Below are positions 14,231 through 14,800 of a stretch of DNA of 14,800 nt, piece by piece. Position 1 is the first letter of the stretch. Each line of letters opens with the position of its first letter. The notes under the pieces are model-generated. The model made no database searches, was not told the origin of the DNA, and saw only the letters and a list, made by a program, of their open reading frames with translations. A program made the position numbers and the translations under genes. Source of the DNA: UBA4823 sp034436035 (GTDB lineage: Bacteria > Chloroflexota > Anaerolineae > Anaerolineales > UBA4823); contig DAOTVW010000221.1 of NCBI GenBank assembly GCA_034436035.1, positions 1 through 14,800 of the forward strand. The letters run 5' to 3'.

Positions 14231-14460
14231 TATTTTATTCGAATTTATTATTCATGTCAATAAGATTTTCACTTAGGTTTGATAAAATTATTAAGAAATG
14301 ACAAAATTTAAAAGTTTCCTATATCCAACTATTCAATCCAAATCTTGCATCAAGAAAACATACATTTTCCTGATTTACAAATATTCCATTGTGGAGGCAA
14401 GCTCTCTTGCTTACTTTTCAACCGTGGTACGCATCCAAAGCTATCGGGACCATCAAATCT

Positions 14461-14800
14461 TCAGTAGTTGCTCATATCGACTTGTTCACCACCCAGGATA
14501 TGTCTGAGCGATTCTACAATCCCTAGTAGACCATTTCTTGCTTGGTTCGTTTTGAGTATTAATTCCGGCTAACATAGTGATCTTCCTTATGCTCCATTAC
14601 CGCCCTTAATGCTCGGATTGCAATCAGCGTTGCCTGGTTATCCGGATTATTCCCAAAACGTGCGTTATCGTCCCCTTACGGCATTATGGCAAAGGCAAAT
14701 TCCGGATTGCCCTATGCCCTCTTGCCATACCAGAATCGTTTCCAGTCTCCGCCGCTCGTTTGCAAGGCTAGGAAGGTGTAAAGCGCCCCTGCCCAAAATC
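14461..14800 (-). pseudogene. Decayed coding remnant, unknown family, continues past right edge
   Basis: The minus strand from 14798 reads a protein-like frame (for example ALQTSGGDWKRFWYGKRA, GNPEFAFAIMP, GDDNARFGNNPDNQATLIAI and RALRAVMEHKEDHYVSR) interrupted by two in-frame stops, before ending at 14559. Similar quality then resumes in another frame (LILKTNQARNGLLGIVESLR, HILGGEQVDMSNY) to a stop at 14461. Coding texture over about 110 codons with two stops and one frameshift points to a pseudogene rather than chance. The GC content is higher than in the AT-rich block to its left. I do not recognise the family, and the N-terminal part lies outside the window. Confidence 0.45.

Larger units (their letters stand above)
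13781..14460. other. AT-rich upstream region of the MFS-lyase-kinase operon
   Basis: About 680 bp without a convincing gene. A minus-strand frame of 104 codons (13820-14134) has no SD and no family I recognise; its best-looking stretch is ELVYIGILAGYSAIDTLAIN, so a small decayed gene is possible. A short plus-strand frame (14298-14507) looks spurious and overlaps the right-edge remnant. Two related palindromic sites lie at 14141 and 14213. I could not place a credible promoter for the operon. Confidence 0.35.

Overview
The window looks like a chromosomal stretch of an environmental bacterium. The best guess is Chloroflexota (Anaerolineae-like), because of a Thr/Pro-rich linker in a secreted-protein remnant, dense families of small hairpin repeats and the style of the ABC exporters. 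This assignment is inference only, since there is no rRNA or other marker gene. Every convincing gene lies on the minus strand.

Region 1 (1-2850) is a graveyard of accessory genes. It holds the intact start of a MazE/AbrB-type antitoxin running off the left edge, a DUF433 antitoxin killed by one in-frame amber codon, a DUF5615 (PIN-like) toxin remnant cut by a dispersed repeat, and remnants of secreted proteins. It also holds the second half of a type I restriction specificity gene (hsdS) with two frameshifts, two copies of a palindrome-ended MITE-like element and a cluster of four small hairpins.

Region 2 (2852-8135) carries a heterodimeric ABC exporter of the BmrCD/LmrCD/TM287-288 type (two genes, 4702-6546 and 2852-4651) with one degenerate and one canonical ATP site. 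It has its own promoter (TTGACG-17-TAAACT). Its leader encodes a 23-residue peptide behind a perfect Shine-Dalgarno, followed by an 11-bp intrinsic-terminator hairpin just before the first ABC gene. Complementary segments could form alternative pairings, so this reads as ribosome-mediated attenuation. Upstream is a 448-residue lipoprotein with beta-propeller-like repeats.

Region 3 (8291-8663) is a tandem array of nine units of 43 bp with 10-bp sub-periodicity and a 128-bp higher-order duplication. It marks a visible switch to AT-rich DNA.

Region 4 (about 8664-14390) is AT-rich and holds a three-gene operon transcribed leftwards: an MFS transporter (FLVCR-like), a bacterial homologue of the PLP-dependent sphingosine-1-phosphate lyase, and a xylulokinase-like FGGY kinase closed by a terminator. 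Import, phosphorylation and retro-aldol C-C cleavage would make a coherent catabolic pathway for an unknown amino-alcohol or amino-polyol. At the right edge (14461-14800) lies another decayed coding remnant.

The two systems most worth following are the attenuator-controlled ABC exporter and the MFS / S1P-lyase / FGGY-kinase operon.
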